The notes under the pieces are model-generated. The model did not search any database. It was not told the DNA's origin and saw only the letters and a list, made by a program, of their open reading frames with translations. This document shows positions 62,431-64,000 of a DNA stretch of 64,000 nt, piece after piece. The first letter of the stretch is position 1. Each line of letters starts with the position of its first letter. The stretch comes from Glutinoglossum americanum (Eukaryota; Ascomycota; Geoglossomycetes; Geoglossales; Geoglossaceae), in contig JAGHQL010000050.1 of the NCBI GenBank assembly GCA_020080175.1, forward strand, positions 83,513 through 147,512, written 5' to 3'. A program made the position numbers and the translations under genes.

Positions 62431-63040
62431 CCTTGCCTCCGGCCGTACTTCCATTGGGGAGTCCTTATGATGCTCATGTGGTTCCCTTACTGTCAGGTTC
62501 TAGGGGGATGCCGCGGGTACTCGAGGGTCGAGGGGGTCGTTCGGGAGGTCGTCCGTGGGCTCGCGAATGAGTTCTTGAGCTCGAATGGGTGTCACGGCTC
62601 GGCAGGATATCCGGCGGGATGTCAGAGGCAGGTAGGCTGAGTAGGTGGATGGATATGGACTACTGGGTGGCTTCTATTAGATGAACTATATACAAGAGGT
62701 GTGTTGACCGATAGAGATTGAAGAATCAACTCTGTCGGTCAGAAAAGGAGCTTGAGAGCTTGGCTTAAGCACAGACCCTATACTGATCTAAGCTTACAAG
62801 CCCTGTCTTTATGTGCCGTGACACTTACCACCGGCCATGCCTTCTGCCGCTGCCTGTGCTCCTATGTGGAGTTCCTATGATGCTCATGCAGTTCCTTCGC
62901 CACCGGCCGTGCTCCTATATGGAGTCCTTATGATGCTGTGTGGTTCTTTCGTCACCAGCTGTGCTCTTATGTGGAGTTCTTATAATGTCCATGTGGTTCC
63001 TTCGCCGGCCATGCTCCCATGTGGAGTTCCTATGATGATG
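62431..63040 (+). repeat. Minisatellite of about 50-bp units within element X
   Basis: Units share the order CGGCC, TGCTCC, TATGTGGAGTTCCTATGATG, TCATGTGGTTCCTTCGCCACC with drift. One unit lies before the innermost insertion (62431-62490) and about four after it. The inverted copy at the right window edge carries the same units but seems to have one fewer. Confidence 0.75.
62491..62823. mobile_element. Innermost solo LTR ('Z') inside X
   Basis: 333 bases, beginning TGTCAGGTTC and ending GTGCCGTGACA, flanked by the duplication CTTAC (62486-62490 and 62824-62828). It has cut a minisatellite unit of X; removing it restores the ...GGTTCC-CTTAC-CACCGG... unit. A TGTCACGGC motif at 62590 is an inverted match to its end. 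Confidence 0.75.
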
Positions 63041-63742
63041 TCATTGGTAGAGCCTTGCAGGCCCCCCTCATATGTCACCGGCTTAATGTATTATGTATAG
63101 AGTGGACCCTCCCTATGCTCTGCTAGCCTTCCTTAGGGCTAGCCCTCCTTCTCAGCTTGTTTGGTGGCCCACCAGGCCCTTACCCGGTAGCTACCATAAC
63201 AGGGAGGTTCGGTAATAGTGTGATGTCGCACCTCGCAGCAACAACGATAGCTAGGCGCCTGGCCTACATATGGATAAGACTTAGATATATAAGGGCTAAT
63301 AGGTTGACTCAATGGTTTGAGGATGACTACACATCGGTCCGACTTAGAATGTATGGCAGGCGGGATAAACTTGATTCTAGTAAGTAGGAAATGTAAAAGA
63401 CTGATCGCTAACCTCCAAGCAGGAGGCCAGCGGGTCATATATATACATGACGGTGAACGCATAATGGCTGAGAGATTGCATTGCATATGGATGAGACATC
63501 GTCGATGTCATGTAAGCTGATTACCTGGCCGCAGAGGCTCAGGGGCCTCACCGGGTAACCGACCACGAGTCATGACAAAAACAGTTTGAGATATGATGAA
63601 AAATTACATCTAAAAGCATTTTCTAGAAAAGATAATATATAATTATTTACAGAAAGTGGTGAAAGAAACTTAGGAAGCTATTATAAAAAAAGATTTAGAT
63701 GATCTTGTTGGGAAGATGTATGATCGTTATCAGGCTGTTATT

Positions 63743-64000
63743 TGTTATGGTGGCTACCGGGTAAGGGCCCAGTGGGCCACCAAACAAGCTGAAAAGGAGG
63801 GCTAGCTCTGAGGAAGGCCGGCAGAGCATAGGGAGGGTCCACCCTATATGTAATACACTAAGCTGGTGACATACAAGAGGGGCCCGCAAGGCCCTACCAA
63901 TGACATCATTATAGGAACTCCATATGGGAGTATGGTCGGCGAAGGAACTGTATGGGCATCATAGGGACTCCACATAGGAGCACGGCCGGTGGCGAAGGAA
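63743..64000 (-). mobile_element. Second copy of element X, inverted, running off the window
   Basis: From TGTTATGGTGGCTACC on, the plus strand is the reverse complement of the right half of X (63201 leftwards), including the GGCCCAC...CAAACAAGC block and the minisatellite. It starts inside the transposon relic, so it is a separate insertion of the same family in the opposite direction. Its other end lies beyond 64000. Confidence 0.8.

Larger units (their letters stand above)
62148..63201. mobile_element. Middle LTR-like insertion ('X') inside Y
   Basis: Begins TGTGACGGCTGC and ends CTACCATAACA, with GGGAG on both sides (62143-62147 and 63202-63206). A TATATAAGC box lies just inside the left end. 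Without the third insertion it is about 716 bases. It carries a roughly 50-bp minisatellite and has a second, inverted copy at 63743. Confidence 0.75.
62087..63577. mobile_element. Outer LTR insertion (solo LTR 'Y'), itself interrupted
   Basis: Begins TGTAAGAACC and ends GAGTCATGACA (TG...CA), flanked by the 5-bp duplication AAAAC. Without the element nested in it, it measures about 432 bases (62087-62147 plus 63207-63577), a usual solo-LTR size. No reverse transcriptase, integrase or gag coding is seen, so it is best read as a solo LTR or a non-autonomous element. Confidence 0.75.
61238..63742 (+). mobile_element. Decayed Tc1/mariner-type transposon, split by an LTR insertion
   Basis: Transposase relic in two pieces, 61238-62086 and 63578-63742. 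The first begins with an ATG and a helix-turn-helix domain: LTYDQRHDIQLLHSLRWSYSK...TERQVQYMCQ, then GRPPKLNTEQI. It has many stops, including one right after that. It continues with YSQLASTLNFGCREYAIQSALKKEGF and KPPISEKK to SPDLNFIKTV, just before the catalytic DDE end. The second piece resumes exactly at that point, with the TGG of the usual VW now TGA, then DMMKNYI, KRFR-like and MYDRYQAVI. Stops and a high A/T bias, mostly C-to-T and G-to-A type changes, fit RIP-like decay. The element is dead. Confidence 0.8.

Noticed and set aside
62590-62823. A 234-base element with perfect 9-bp inverted ends (TGTCACGGC/GCCGTGACA)
   Set aside because: The bases flanking 62590 do not repeat after 62823, whereas a start at 62491 gives the exact duplication CTTAC and restores the minisatellite; the 62590 motif is internal.

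Overview
The window is nuclear DNA of a filamentous ascomycete (Pezizomycotina). Genes carry many short GT-AG introns of about 50-140 bases, and nearly all recognisable proteins are fungal orthologues: a two-exon BRX1, fungal-type RAD57, YPT1, ATG8, a GGC1-type carrier and an NCE101-like protein. Truncated NLR-like (patatin; esterase-NACHT) genes and AT-rich transposon relics are also typical of Pezizomycotina. A Pezizomycetes-like lineage is a guess from gene style, not shown.

About 1-52.7 kb is an ordinary gene-rich arm. In order: the 3' part of an unrecognised gene at the left edge (+); BRX1 (-); a WW-domain protein with a huge Pro/Gly/Gln tail and an assembly gap (-); a carnitine acetyltransferase (-); an MFS transporter of the MFSD10 type (-); a 3-kb gene-free stretch; a secreted CAP/PR-1 protein (+); a SPATA20-like thioredoxin-fold protein (+); a tiny CENP-W-like histone-fold protein (+); a YAG7-like RGG protein (+); a KDM4-type histone demethylase (+); RAD57 (-); a WD40 protein (-); YPT1/RAB1 (-); an M1 aminopeptidase with 13 exons (-); an EDC4-like decapping scaffold (+); a mitochondrial GTP/GDP carrier (+); an NCE101-like microprotein (+); then ATG8 (-) head-to-head with HEM13 (+). 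I rebuilt the exon structures by hand. Every model stays in frame across all its junctions.

From 52.7 to 64 kb the window changes character. A plus-strand patatin-phospholipase relic and a minus-strand esterase-NACHT relic lie tail to tail, both broken by stops. The NACHT P-loop has lost its lysine. Divergent copies of one short repeat lie on both sides of this pair. After an AT-rich gene desert there is one intact single-exon multi-pass membrane protein (-).

The right end is the most striking part. It is a decayed Tc1/mariner transposase carrying a nest of LTR insertions. An outer solo LTR sits in the transposase (target duplication AAAAC). A second LTR-like element sits inside that one (duplication GGGAG). 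A third sits inside the second (duplication CTTAC). A second, inverted copy of the middle element starts near 63743 and runs off the window. All these ends are TG...CA with exact 5-bp duplications, so the order of insertion can be read directly from the sequence.
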